Part shown: positions 1 through 9,176 of the stretch, piece by piece
Position numbering within the stretch: the stretch's first letter is position 1
How the letters are laid out: each line of letters begins with the position of its first letter
From: Amyelois transitella
Lineage: Eukaryota > Arthropoda > Insecta > Lepidoptera > Pyralidae
DNA: 64,000 nucleotides
Assembly: GCF_032362555.1 (NCBI RefSeq)
Contig: NC_083517.1
Span: 6,282,001 to 6,346,000, forward strand
Direction: 5' to 3'
Made by a program: the position numbers and the translations under genes
Notes under the pieces: generated by a model
Told to the model about the DNA's origin: nothing
Database searches by the model: none
What the model saw: only the letters and a program-made list of their open reading frames with translations

Positions 1-282
1 ACACATGTTTCTTTCAGTCTAGTAAAACCTCCAAATCCCTCCAAGTGTAAAAGAAACAAAACTTCAGAAGATAGTAGCAAATATTTTATTATACTAGTTA
101 AAAGAAATCTTTAAAGAATGGCCTTTAGTGTATAACAGGCATTTTCACGTACAAAATCTGTAACAAAATAAAATGTAGGTATTTCAGTCAATAGTGTGAT
201 ATTATTATAGAAAATTAAGAAGACATATTTGTTGACACATTAACTGGTACATATCACCCTATCTAAATAAATTGTAATCCTA

Positions 283-375
283 CTAATATTATAAATTCTA
301 AAGTTTGTAAGCATATGCTTGTTATTCTTTCACGCAAAACCTCCGGACTTCGATGAAATTTGGTATAATCCGTTT
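283..375 (+). repeat. Fragment of an abundant lepidopteran repeat
   Basis: The stretch reads 'cctactaatattataaa' followed by 'tctttcacgcaaaacctcc' and 'gatgaaatttggtat'. This is the head of a common lepidopteran interspersed repeat whose fuller copy is at 56708-56913. The same fragment recurs in copy B at 9335-9427. Confidence 0.7.
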
Positions 376-748
376 CAATTAAGAAAAGATTTTAATAAAA
401 ATAATTTTTAATCAATACATATAAAAAAAAATAAAAGATAAATTTCTGTGCATTGAATATATTTAAATAAAAACAAAATAAGGCAATGAAGAAACAGTAA
501 TAGAGTAAGATTGTGAAAAAAATTTGTTATGAGGACATAATCACCATGCGATAAAAAATTACAAAACAAACGACTGTTTTTTTATGCAATACAAGTGAGA
601 GAGGTCATAATTTTGGCCGTCATTTTAGATTAATTTCTTTATTGAAACGGGTTATACACAGACAGAATGCAATATAAAATAACATAATGAGTAAATGGGT
701 AAATTGCTACGAGAGCGAAGCCAAAGGGCGCAGCTTACCATGACCAAA

Positions 749-900
749 CTAATACATATATTCACGTCTATATCCCTTGCGGGAAGACAAAGCCAACAGT
801 CTTGAAAAGACTGATAGGCCACGTTCAACTTTTTGGCTTGATGATAGAATTGAGATTTAAATAGTAACAGGTTGCTAGTTCATCGCCTACAAGAATGAAT
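749..900 (+). repeat. TATATCCCTTGCGGGG repeat family, partial copy
   Basis: Starts at 'cacgtctatatcccttgcgg', continues with 'gccaacagtcttgaaaagac' and 'gacaggttgctag'-like sequence. Same family as the near-complete copies at 53941-54208 and 59150-59418. Its 3' part is missing. Confidence 0.85.
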
Positions 901-1289
901 AATATATATAAAATAATATAATGAAAAAATCAACTGGAAAACTTACATTATTATTCCTATTCAATTGGGCATCTATTATGTCTTGATCAACGCTGCAAGG
1001 TAGGAAGAAATCCACAACTTCGAATCGCTTGCTATCCAAAACCAAACGATCTTCACCGATGACTAAACTCAAGTCTTTTAATTCAATCTGTAAAAAAGAA
1101 CAAGTTATAGCCCATATAGACAGGGGTAACTAAAGAAAAAGGCATGCCACGCTAAACACCGGCACCGGATGCTATGTAATACCTATTATTATTGTTAAAC
1201 CTGCTATACTTTTGTTTTTTAACTTAATGGGCCTAGTTCGTAAATTTATAAAATTTCGTAACTATCTATATTTTAAATCAAATCAAAAT

Positions 1290-1385
1290 CCCTTGCGGAG
1301 TAGACAGAGCCAACAGTCTTGAAAAGCCCACGTTCAGCTGTTTGGCTTAATGATGGAATTCAAATAAGTAGTTGTCTCAGATGTT
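1290..1385 (+). repeat. TATATCCCTTGCGGGG repeat family, short copy
   Basis: Contains 'cccttgcggagtagacagag', 'ccaacagtcttgaaaagccc' and 'cgttcagctgtttggcttaa'. An internal stretch is lost compared with fuller copies. Duplicated at 10342-10437. Confidence 0.8.
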
Positions 1386-1474
1386 TCGAAGTAATGACCG
1401 GCAAAGGTTATGCATTTGTTTAAGATATCATTGTGTTCTGAATACCTTGTTAACTTTTATTCCGAAGATCCCTT

Positions 1475-1642
1475 TTTATTAACCGCCTTCAAAAAAAGTG
1501 GTTCTCAGTTTGACCTGTATGTAAGTATTTAATGTATCACTTTATCCGCGATTATCTAGCGTTTTCAGGAAAGTGTTTGTTACACTTAGGAGGTTTTAGA
1601 AATTTAACCGAAAGGAGGATATCGATTGGAGGCGGTTATTTT
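1475..1642. repeat. Small inverted-repeat element, possible MITE
   Basis: About 165 bp bounded by 'taaccgccttcaa' at the left and, read from the right, 'taaccgcctccaatcga'. The flanks are T/A-rich (TTTTTA on both sides), so a target-site duplication is possible but not distinctive. It may instead belong to the common lepidopteran 'ccgacttcaaaaaaggagg' family seen at 43758. Present in copy B at about 10528-10695. Confidence 0.4.
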
Positions 1643-3332
1643 TTATTTACAAAAGTTATTGGTAGATAAGCAGGTATATTAATTGTTTGAAAGGCTTTAA
1701 GAGAAAAAAAAAGTTGTATTTAGAGAATAATTTTGATACTTGTGTACGTAAGGATTGATACCTACTTGCTTCGATCCTTGCATATTTCTTTTGCTTCGTC
1801 CATATTCTTCAGTCTATCCCGAAAGTAATATCACGATAAAAGATACGTAGCTATGTTAACGAGCAGATTTTTTTCATAAATTATAGAATAATACTATAAT
1901 AAAAGTTTTAAACATATTTAAAATAAAAAGGTCTCCTAACCTGCAGGCGTTTATTTCTGTTTGCCATAATATAAAAAATACATAGGAGGTTGTTCAAATT
2001 GATTGTGCGGTGGATTTAATTATTGAGGTACACGGGCACTACCAAAAACAAGAAATAACTTACACAAGGAGGTATTTTAAATTCAGCTAAGAGGTATTCA
2101 ATTTCCCCTATTGGTGGCACCCTCGTAAGCCTGTAGACTATTTCTTTTTTAGACAGATCTTGGTTTGGAGCCTGAATTTCTTCGATAAGTGGAGGTTTTG
2201 TTTTCTCTTCAACACTCTTGATATCTCTTATTTGTATTCTATGAGATTGTAATGTACCAATTGACTTTCTATTCTTCAAAATAGTATACTTTTGCATATC
2301 TATTTCCAATTGGTACTTATCTTGCAACCCTTCAAGGACAACAGTTAAGAAAAAAGTTTGAAATAAGTCATCTTTCTCTACTTTCTTAAAAAAATCAGGA
2401 TTTATGGCGACATCGTAGACAGTTGCTGGTGCTCCTGATTTGTCTTGTTCAATTCTGCCTTCCCCAATGCTCATGGGAACTCTGTAACTAGATGGGTCTT
2501 CAGAACTCAAGATTTGCATCAATTCATTATTAGTGATATCCCTGGGGCAGGGAATAGCATCTGTTAAACATATATTCACAAAGAGTTTCTTATTATCTGG
2601 TTTTGTAAATGTCTTGACACACATTCCTGAAAATTATACATGTAAAATTAAATCAATATGCTTTAAAATATAACTGCCATGGAAGAAATTTTGGGACCTT
2701 GAATTTTGGTAATTTGGGACATGAAATTTGATATAAATACAGACAGTTCTATGATAATGTGATTCAACCCAATATCCTAAAAATAAAGAGTAAAAGTATG
2801 GGCAAAACTCTTGAGAATGGTAATGGTAATGCTCTTATTCATGACAGATATCGCTCGCCTAGTAAAAGAGGGGCACAATTCGAAAAATGCGATTTTTGGG
2901 AATAGTGTGATAAAGATTTGACTTACGCGGATTTTTTTTTTAATTCTTATTAACTTCACCATTTTTAACGCTAGAGTTTTGAAATTTTGTATACTTTATT
3001 GCAGGTAAGTTTACAATAAAATCATAAGCAAAATTTTTTAGCATATTTAAATTTAAGTATAAGCTATATTTTATAGCTTAATTAAAAATAACTTTCTAAT
3101 TTAGGCCTTTATTATACTTAATGTCTGTATTTATTTAAGGCAAATTTGGAATTACGACTTTTTAATATAACAGTTTAAAACATTTAAAGGTCCTATTTCA
3201 AAATAAGACTATACTACTCATAGAATCTAACATTAAATAAGTTTAAATGCGATATTTTTACAAAAAATTATAGTTTCAAAAATTTTACTCTTCCAAAAAA
3301 GAACAATAATGCGTCAGAAACTTCTTTATTTC

Positions 3333-4220
3333 TTATAAAATGAAAAAGAATGTTAAAAAAAGCGAATACCTATTCTTAAAAAGAACCAAAAAGCAATCAA
3401 ACAATTCTGCATTTGTGTATTTATATTTAGGTGTAACAGAAGATATGCTTGATAAAATAAAAATACGTTGGAGTTGAAGGCTTCCTAATGCCCAGAAGGA
3501 TTTAAAATATTCAATTATTTTACTATTATTAATTTTTTCACTACATTTTAATCTACATTTTTGAGTACATGGTGGCTTCATTTCCCGAGCAAGAATTTGT
3601 TTTTTGGTATTAGTAGATGTGTATGCTTCTCCTAAGTTTCGTTTGATCTTTTGCTGATTCTGCTTCCACTTGGTAGGGTCGGCTTTACGTTTTCTTGTTA
3701 ATTTCTTAGATGTGGACACTTCAGCTATGGTTTCTGTTGCAGAAGACAAAGATGTGGTGGTTGATAAACGTGGTCTACTTCCTTGGTTATAGGTAGGATC
3801 ATTGTCGCTAAGATCGACCTCACTTTCTCCAGAATTTATCGGTGAAACATGATAATTTACTGCAGGGGCTCGACGTGCAGGCGTCGTTTCAATATTATTA
3901 AAATTGAAGGTGAATCTGATATCTGAATATCAGGTTGTTTGTCTTGAGGTGTTACAGATTTTTCTCTATTTATTGGTGTACCACTACGGGATGATGAACT
4001 ACTACTACAACTGCTGCTGGAACTAGACGACGAGCTGGAGTAGAAGATACCCTTGATCTCATAGATGTAGATGCAATAGTTAAAGTGGTGTCAGTTACGA
4101 GAATATTGGGAGTAGTATCAGAGTTATTGAATTTTTCAAGACTATTAGATATTGTGTCGTCATGTTTTGGCGGACTACATGAAGGAATATTCTGTTTTTC
4201 AATAATATCTGAGTTAACAT
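3333..4220 (-). pseudogene. Broken transposon-encoded protein, uncharacterised basic/Cys-rich family
   Basis: A possible acceptor (a T-run followed by CAG) precedes 4220. From there the minus strand reads a Ser/Thr-rich linker (VNSDIIEKQNIPSCSPPK...), then a low-complexity Ser run, then in another frame a block containing RKRKADPTKWKQNQQKIKRN, an AREMKPPCTQKCRLKCSEKI Cys cluster, and FKSFWALGSLQLQRIFI. I recognise this block as the N-terminal part of a protein family common in insect genomes and often found with DNA transposons. Its function is unknown to me. The frame changes within the Ser-rich part, and similarity ends after KYKYTNAE at about 3415, where the rest of the protein should follow. 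A short upstream ORF beginning MLNSSIPPPRIIQ at 5178 may be its first exon, with the RTE insertion lying in the intron. I read it as decayed transposon cargo, not a host gene. Confidence 0.55.
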
Positions 4221-4365
4221 CTGAAAAAAAAAGAGACAGTGATTGCAGCATATCACTCAACTTATAGTTCTATTAGGTTCAGAACTATTTAAAAGTAGCA
4301 TTCACGTAAAAAATCGCATCTAAATCAGTCTCTTAAAAACAGATAGGTGAATCTATGTTTAACAG

Positions 4366-5016
4366 TTACATACATAAAATCACGCCTCTTTCCCGGAGGG
4401 GTAGGCAGAGACTACCTCTTTCCACTTGCCACGATCTCTGCATACTTCCTTCGCTTCATCCACATTCATAACTCTCTTCATGCAAGCTCGGCGGTTTCGG
4501 GTACTTTTGACCTGACCCTTTACCAGGACGTCCTTAATTTGATCAAGATATGTTCGTCTAGGTCTTCCCACTCCGACCTTTCCCTCCACACTCTCCTTGT
4601 ATATCTGCTTAGTCAACCTGCTTTCATTCATCCTCTCCACATGACCGAACCATCTCAACATACCCTTTTCTATTCCTGTAACTACATCTTCTTCCTTTAC
4701 ATCATAACATTCCCTTATCACCCTGTTCCTTATCCGGTCACTCAATTTCACACCCATCATACTCCTTAACGCTCTCATTTCCACTGCATTTATTCTGCTT
4801 TCGTGCTTCTTTTGCCATACCCAACGTTTACTCCCATACATTAATGTCGGGGCCTTTTTGGATAGTTTCTGACTGCTCATAAAGGCATGCAAAGCTCCAT
4901 TCACCATGTTCCCCGCGTTCACTCTCCTTTCAATATCACTATCACACTTGCCATCTGATGTAAACTTTGATCCTAGATATACAAACTCTTTCACTTGCTC
5001 AACTTTTTCTAGATTT
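4366..5016 (-). mobile_element. 5'-truncated RTE-clade LINE, nested in the DNA transposon
   Basis: The minus-strand ORF 4994-4380 encodes the C-terminal end of an RTE-type reverse transcriptase: FVYLGSKFTSDGKCDSDIER, the INAVEMRALRSMMGVKLSDR block, GMLRWFGHVERMNESRLTKQ and GRPRRTYLDQIKDVL. The element ends at low coordinates in a short 'tacatacata' tail. The flanking sequence TTTAACAG at 4358-4365 and 5017-5024 is a clean 8-bp target-site duplication. Everything upstream of the last roughly 205 codons is missing, as usual for 5'-truncated LINE copies. Fragments of the same family occur at 16248-16412, 38813-39375 and 52294-52465. Confidence 0.88.
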
Positions 5017-6025
5017 TTTAACAGGTAGGTGTATCCAATTCAACCAAATAAGGATAACAAAATTATAAATAAGCAAAATGTATGATAAATAATAATGCCT
5101 AATAATTTTAAATCCAACCTTATCTTTTGAACCTGTAGTTTTTTGTATGATTCGAGGCGGTGGAATCGACGAATTTAGCATGTTCAAAATTTTTTGTGAA
5201 CACGGCGACTTTTCTTAAAATATTCTGAAAATAATCATAGTTCATTTACTGAATAAATTCAAAAATATCTTCAATATTTATTATTTAGTTAATTCAATAA
5301 TAGTAAATTTAAGAATAGTGATATAAATCATTTTATATTTAAATTGAAAATGAAATTGAAACTAGAAATTATATTAAAGTAGTTGAGTAGGTACCCAACT
5401 TTGAAATTAATTAAAGAAAATGTACCATATAAAGACATAAATTTAAATCTGCTCCTAATTAATTCCTACAATTTAGTGGTACATGGCATCATTCAGATAT
5501 ATTAACGAAAAATATTTACTATGTTTGTATAGTAAGGGATTAATTTGAAATAACTCCACAAATCGAAAACTATTTTGGTACTAAACGGATCTTAATTGAA
5601 ATGAGCCTTTGTAGTACAAACAGTATTTGTAGTACTTACCAGATTATTCATGATAGACGGGCCTACATCGAAATCGGCTTCCACGCGCGGCGTGATGCTT
5701 CCACAAATACTGGCGCCTTACTAAATGGGCCTCTTTCGCGGGAAGAAGGACGGGTGGAAATCCTCCGTGTGAAAGAGACACAAATTCAGCGCTCGTTTGA
5801 TTTGAGCCTTTATTCTTTTTTTATTAAATTGTGATGCTAGAACTGTTTGTTTTGGGCCGATTTATCACAAAAAGTCGAAAACGGAAAATTTTGAATTGTG
5901 CCCCTCTATTACTAGGAGAGCGATATGTGTAGTGCGTTTTAGACAATATCAAATATGTTTTAACAAAAATAAATCAAAGACTAAAACTTTTTTTTACTAA
6001 ACATGTATGATAAATAAGAAATGTT

Positions 6026-6116
6026 GGGAGTTGGGATTCTCCTCTGACCGGGGGCCCCTTCCGGCTGGGGGCCCGTGGCATTTTGCCGACTTGCCACCCT
6101 GTAGTTACGCCACTGG
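6026..6116 (-). repeat. Repeat terminus with GTGGCGTAACTAC motif
   Basis: On the minus strand the stretch begins 'ccagtggcgtaactacaggg' and continues through a very GC-rich run with GGGGGCCC blocks. This start is typical of repeat termini scattered through lepidopteran genomes. I see no matching second end here, so it is a fragment. Class unknown. Confidence 0.5.
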
Positions 6117-6414
6117 ACATACTTTTTTTCTCGTTATTGTCGAATTATCGACTCGACTATCTGGCAGATAGTCCATTGTATTCTTGGTATTAAGCGTTTG
6201 CTTTTTTCTATTTGATTGCAACAAAAATAATATAAAATAGGTGGACTTAATGCCATGAAGCACTCTTTACCAGGCCGCTAATATGGTTGAAAAAATATCG
6301 ATTAGAAGTAGTTCCAAAGATAACAATTTACATACAAACTAACGGACACTTCCTTTTGATAATTTTAGTATAGATAAGAACAGTGTTGTCAATCTTAACT
6401 CAATACCTACATAC

Positions 6415-6470
6415 TATACAATCACGTCTATATCCCATGCTGGGTAAACAGAGCCAACAGTCTTGAAAAT
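6415..6470 (+). repeat. TATATCCCTTGCGGGG repeat family, 5' stub
   Basis: Reads 'atcacgtctatatcccatgc' and 'agccaacagtcttgaaaa', then leaves the family. Only the first roughly 55 bp remain. Confidence 0.75.
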
Positions 6471-6547
6471 ACCAAAATGCTACCCTCAATAGAATGACTT
6501 TTGGTTGGAGTTGAGATCAACTTTACTCAATGTAATATTAATTGCAG

Positions 6548-6823
6548 TTCCTAAACAATGCCGTGGACCTCGCTAAAGTGAATTGCGTGACGGACCGCAG
6601 CTTGTGCCAACACGAACATATTTCTAGTTATCCTTCTCTTCGTTTGTATTTGCCAAGAAATCGCCACCAAGCCTTTAGCAGTGTATTAACTATTCAACTT
6701 AAAGACTACATAGGCCTATTAAAAGAAATAAAACCTCATCTAGTGAAGCATGACGATTCTATTGCGCATATGGATCTAGGCGTTAGGAATCAGGAGTTCC
6801 AAGTGAAACACGATGAATTTTAA
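6548..6823 (+). CDS. Orphan last exon of an ER thioredoxin-fold protein
   Basis: After a good acceptor (TATTAATTGCAG) a 91-codon open frame runs to TAA. It reads VDLAKVNCVTDRSLCQHEHI then SSYPSLRLYLPR, the second half of a thioredoxin fold: the beta strand with K-V-(N/D)-C and the cis-proline YPS/YPT loop. A C-terminal tail ending VKHDEF follows. HDEF resembles a KDEL-type ER retrieval signal, so an ER-lumen protein of the TXNDC5 or ERdj5 (DNAJC10) type is likely. I cannot decide between them from one exon. The CxxC active site would lie in an upstream exon, and none is found between here and the duplication junction at 5961. My inference is that the intact gene lies left of the window and this is the 3' end carried along by the tandem duplication. 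The gene would run tail-to-tail with PIH1D1. Codon use looks coding, with no stops. Confidence 0.7.
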   Translation, partial: FLNNAVDLAKVNCVTDRSLCQHEHISSYPSLRLYLPRNRHQAFSSVLTIQLKDYIGLLKEIKPHLVKHDDSIAHMDLGVRNQEFQVKHDEF

Positions 6824-8984
6824 TTTTTATCATAATCAAAATCTCCTTTTTGTTTCCAATTTGCATTATTATGGGAAGATGTTGGCCAACTAGTGAGAAA
6901 ATAATGTATGTAATACTTTTTATGTAATATGTACTTCTAATACATGTAATAGGAATGTGATATACATTGTTCTTAGTGGTAAGACTCCCAGTGTCGAATT
7001 ATTTTCCTCAAACAGAAGCATGTACACAATATTAATCTTAGTTTTGTATTCTTTCCTGAAATACAAACTAAATCTTTAACACCCGTTAAACTAACTCATA
7101 AAGATATGTGAATTCTATTCTTTCTATTGCGTCTCATACATTTGGGGAAAGTGTATTATAGATCTATTATACTAGAGAATCTGAAATCGAATACTAATAG
7201 TCTAATATTTAACATTTAAGTATGCTATTTTTGATCATATGAGCATTTATGAGATAGATGGGACTTCTTGTAGGTACATAATACGTAGTTATTGTTATTT
7301 GTGATATTTAATAATTGTTATTTATATATATGGATATAAGATGACGTGCCTATATTAACATAAAATGAATGTTCAACGTATTTGTAACCGGCTTGTGATA
7401 TCACAATTTTATGTGATGTAAATTTTTTCATCACATTGAATTTTTTTTCATTTTTCATCTCAAGTGGGTGTATTTTATTAATTAAACAATATTAAACCTC
7501 TAACAAGTGTTTTAATTTACTTTAACCCAAAAAGTTTGAAAACAAACTCAAAATTATAATATAGCAGTTTACTGATCTGAGGTTAGACAGTAAGCCAAGC
7601 CACGGTTCAGTGCTAGGCCGCTAAGATAAAGTTGAAAATAAGCTATGGCCTTCTGCGCACGTGATTTTGATTTTATTAAAAGGTGGCATATTTTCAAGCG
7701 TTTCTCTTAGACAGTTTTTGTTTTAAAACACCGAATTACACAGCTCAGTGACAAAAAATAATTTCACCGCGGTGAAGAGGGAGAGGATACCACTAACCCT
7801 AATCCCGCACACCTCACCTACCCTAGCTAGCAGGGTATCCCTCCATTCGCTATGTAGTCAGTCGTGCATGACAGTTTAGTGGATTTAATGCTGTCTACCC
7901 TCCACGTCACATAAACAAAGTTACGCGCCATTATTGTTGTTAATTAACCCAACGTGTAGACGTAAAAGTAACGACATCGCTACCGACGTCGTAACTATTG
8001 GTAACGTAAAGTACCCAATGTCCGATAGACCACCAATGATCGACACATAAGAAGTAAAATAAAAAAGGATATACTAATGTTGTGTATTTGAACGTACACG
8101 AAGCATAGGTTATAGACATGGTTTATCCAGCTCTCATTGCAAGTGTCACTTTCTACATTCGGTTATTTTGATAAAAATGGTGGAGCTTTAAATATCGACC
8201 GGCAGAAGTTTTTAACGGAAAGCCAGTTTTATTAGCGAAATCACTAAGGAGGTGAGTAAGGTTTATTTCTCATAAGTTTTTTCGGTTTAAAGCTACCATT
8301 TGAAAATTTTAGGCTGGGTGCACGATTAATGGACCGTTAAATATTGGGTGTCCATAAATAGAACATGTCGATTACTAGATCTCGATTATTGGAACATGTC
8401 GAAAACCGGTTGTCGGTTAATGGATTTCTACAGTCGAATATTAGGCCAAAAATACCATAAATCTATATTGGTATATCTTGTAAATTTTTATATTACATTC
8501 ATTTCTACTTTAATATATCATGCAAAATACTCTAAAATTTTACTCAAAACTTCAAAATATGATAAAATAATAAAAATAAAACAAATAATGTAAAAATACT
8601 AGAGTTCGTGCGTTAAAGTGTCGATGATTGGGGGTTTTACCGTAAGTCTTTTACATTTCAGTGTAATACACTGTATAGGGTAAATCTCCAGAAATTACTG
8701 ATTTTGGTTAAATTTAATGGATTTTTTAAACCTGCCTGTATCGTTCAGATTGTTAAAAGTTATTAAGTGGTGAAAGATTATAACATTTTCATAAAGTTAT
8801 TTCAATATAAGTATGTACCAGCAATATATAAGAATATTTATGTTTTTCTACAAATATGTAATACGATGCCAATCTGTTTTCGGATAGTGTAAGGCAGGCC
8901 GCTAACATATACCAGAAAGGGCAAAGGTCCTAAAATAGAACCTTGCGGCACCCCAATTTAACGCTGGCTCCTTTCGATTTCATA
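6824..8984. other. Presumed 3' UTR and intergenic sequence
   Basis: AT-rich sequence after the thioredoxin-fold exon. I see no convincing ORF. 7770-7870 is locally GC-rich (CCTACCCTAGCTAGCAGGG) with no recognisable feature. 8310-8630 carries several similar short motifs such as 'cgattaatgga', 'tcgattactag', 'cgattattgga' and 'tcggttaatgga'. Around 8920-8975 a short frame reads RKGKGPKIEPCGTP, a phrase seen in some LINE-derived sequence, but it is too short to call. Confidence 0.5.
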
Positions 8985-9028
8985 CATACATATCATCACG
9001 TCTATATCCCTAGCGGGGTAGATTAAAT
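8985..9028 (+). repeat. TATATCCCTTGCGGGG repeat family, 5' stub
   Basis: Reads 'catatcatcacgtctatatc' followed by 'cctagcggggtaga', then ends. It lies just before the start of duplication copy B as visible in this window. Confidence 0.7.
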
Positions 9029-9136
9029 GTGATACTTATTACAAAAATAGACACACATGTTTCTTTCAGTCTAGTAAAACCTCCAAATCCCTCCAAGTGT
9101 AAAAGAAACAAAACTTCAGAAGATAGTAGCAAATAT

Positions 9137-9142
9137 TTTATT
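9137..9142 (-). promoter_or_regulatory. PIH1D1 polyadenylation signal
   Basis: TTTATT on the plus strand gives AATAAA on the gene strand, 35 bases past the stop codon. The copy A equivalent is at 85-90. Confidence 0.65.
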
Positions 9143-9176
9143 ATACTAGTTAAAAGAAATCTTTAAAGAATGGCCT

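Larger units (their letters stand above)
125..2626 (-). pseudogene. PIH1D1: PIH1D1 partial copy: exons 2-4 without exon 1
   Basis: Minus-strand exons at 2626-2064, 1087-947 and 157-125 encode the same PIH1 core, CS-like domain and C-terminal peptide as the gene in copy B. All splice sites are kept (acceptor TTTTCAG before 2626, donor GTAAGT after 2064 and after 947). A polyadenylation signal AATAAA lies on the minus strand at 90-85. I find no counterpart of the first exon (MEEEINKLL...) in the 3.3 kb upstream up to the duplication junction at 5961. A transposon sits upstream of its exon 2. It therefore has no native start or promoter and is probably not a functional gene, although its frames are intact. 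Being so recent, it has had no time to decay. If the two copies are really two alleles, this is simply the other haplotype's 3' part. Confidence 0.85.
2852..5922 (-). mobile_element. TIR DNA transposon inserted in copy A
   Basis: The ends are inverted repeats. The left reads CGCTCGCCTAGTAAAAGAGG and the right, reverse-complemented, reads CGCTCTCCTAGTAATAGAGG; both continue with GGCACAATTC. The flanks are GACAG-ATAT on the left and ATAT-GTGTAG on the right. Copy B at 11896-11910 reads GACAGATATGTGTAG, the uninterrupted target. The duplication is therefore 4 bp ATAT, or 2 bp AT if the repeat begins ATCGCTC. The element is 3071 bp including a nested 651-bp RTE LINE. Its only long ORFs are minus-strand pieces of one uncharacterised protein that stops well short of a catalytic domain, so it looks non-autonomous. 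An AT duplication would suit the ISL2EU group, but I cannot assign a superfamily from the ends alone. Confidence 0.88.
1..5961. repeat. Direct duplication, copy A (runs off the left edge)
   Basis: The first 2851 bases, plus 5927-5961 beyond an inserted transposon, repeat 9053-11939 in the same orientation. By eye I count three substitutions (near 490, 2266 and 2628) and one T-run length difference (near 1870) in about 2.9 kb. Similarity ends abruptly at 5961, in a run of T after AAATATG. The left end is cut by the window edge, because the match is already running at base 1. It contains PIH1D1 exons 2-4 but not exon 1. Confidence 0.97.

Noticed and set aside
4347-4769. 140-codon plus-strand ORF
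   Set aside because: It is the antisense of the RTE reverse-transcriptase fragment, which has clear family motifs on the minus strand.
8917-8975. LINE fragment (RKGKGPKIEPCGTP)
   Set aside because: Only about 15 codons and a single remembered phrase; too little to call.
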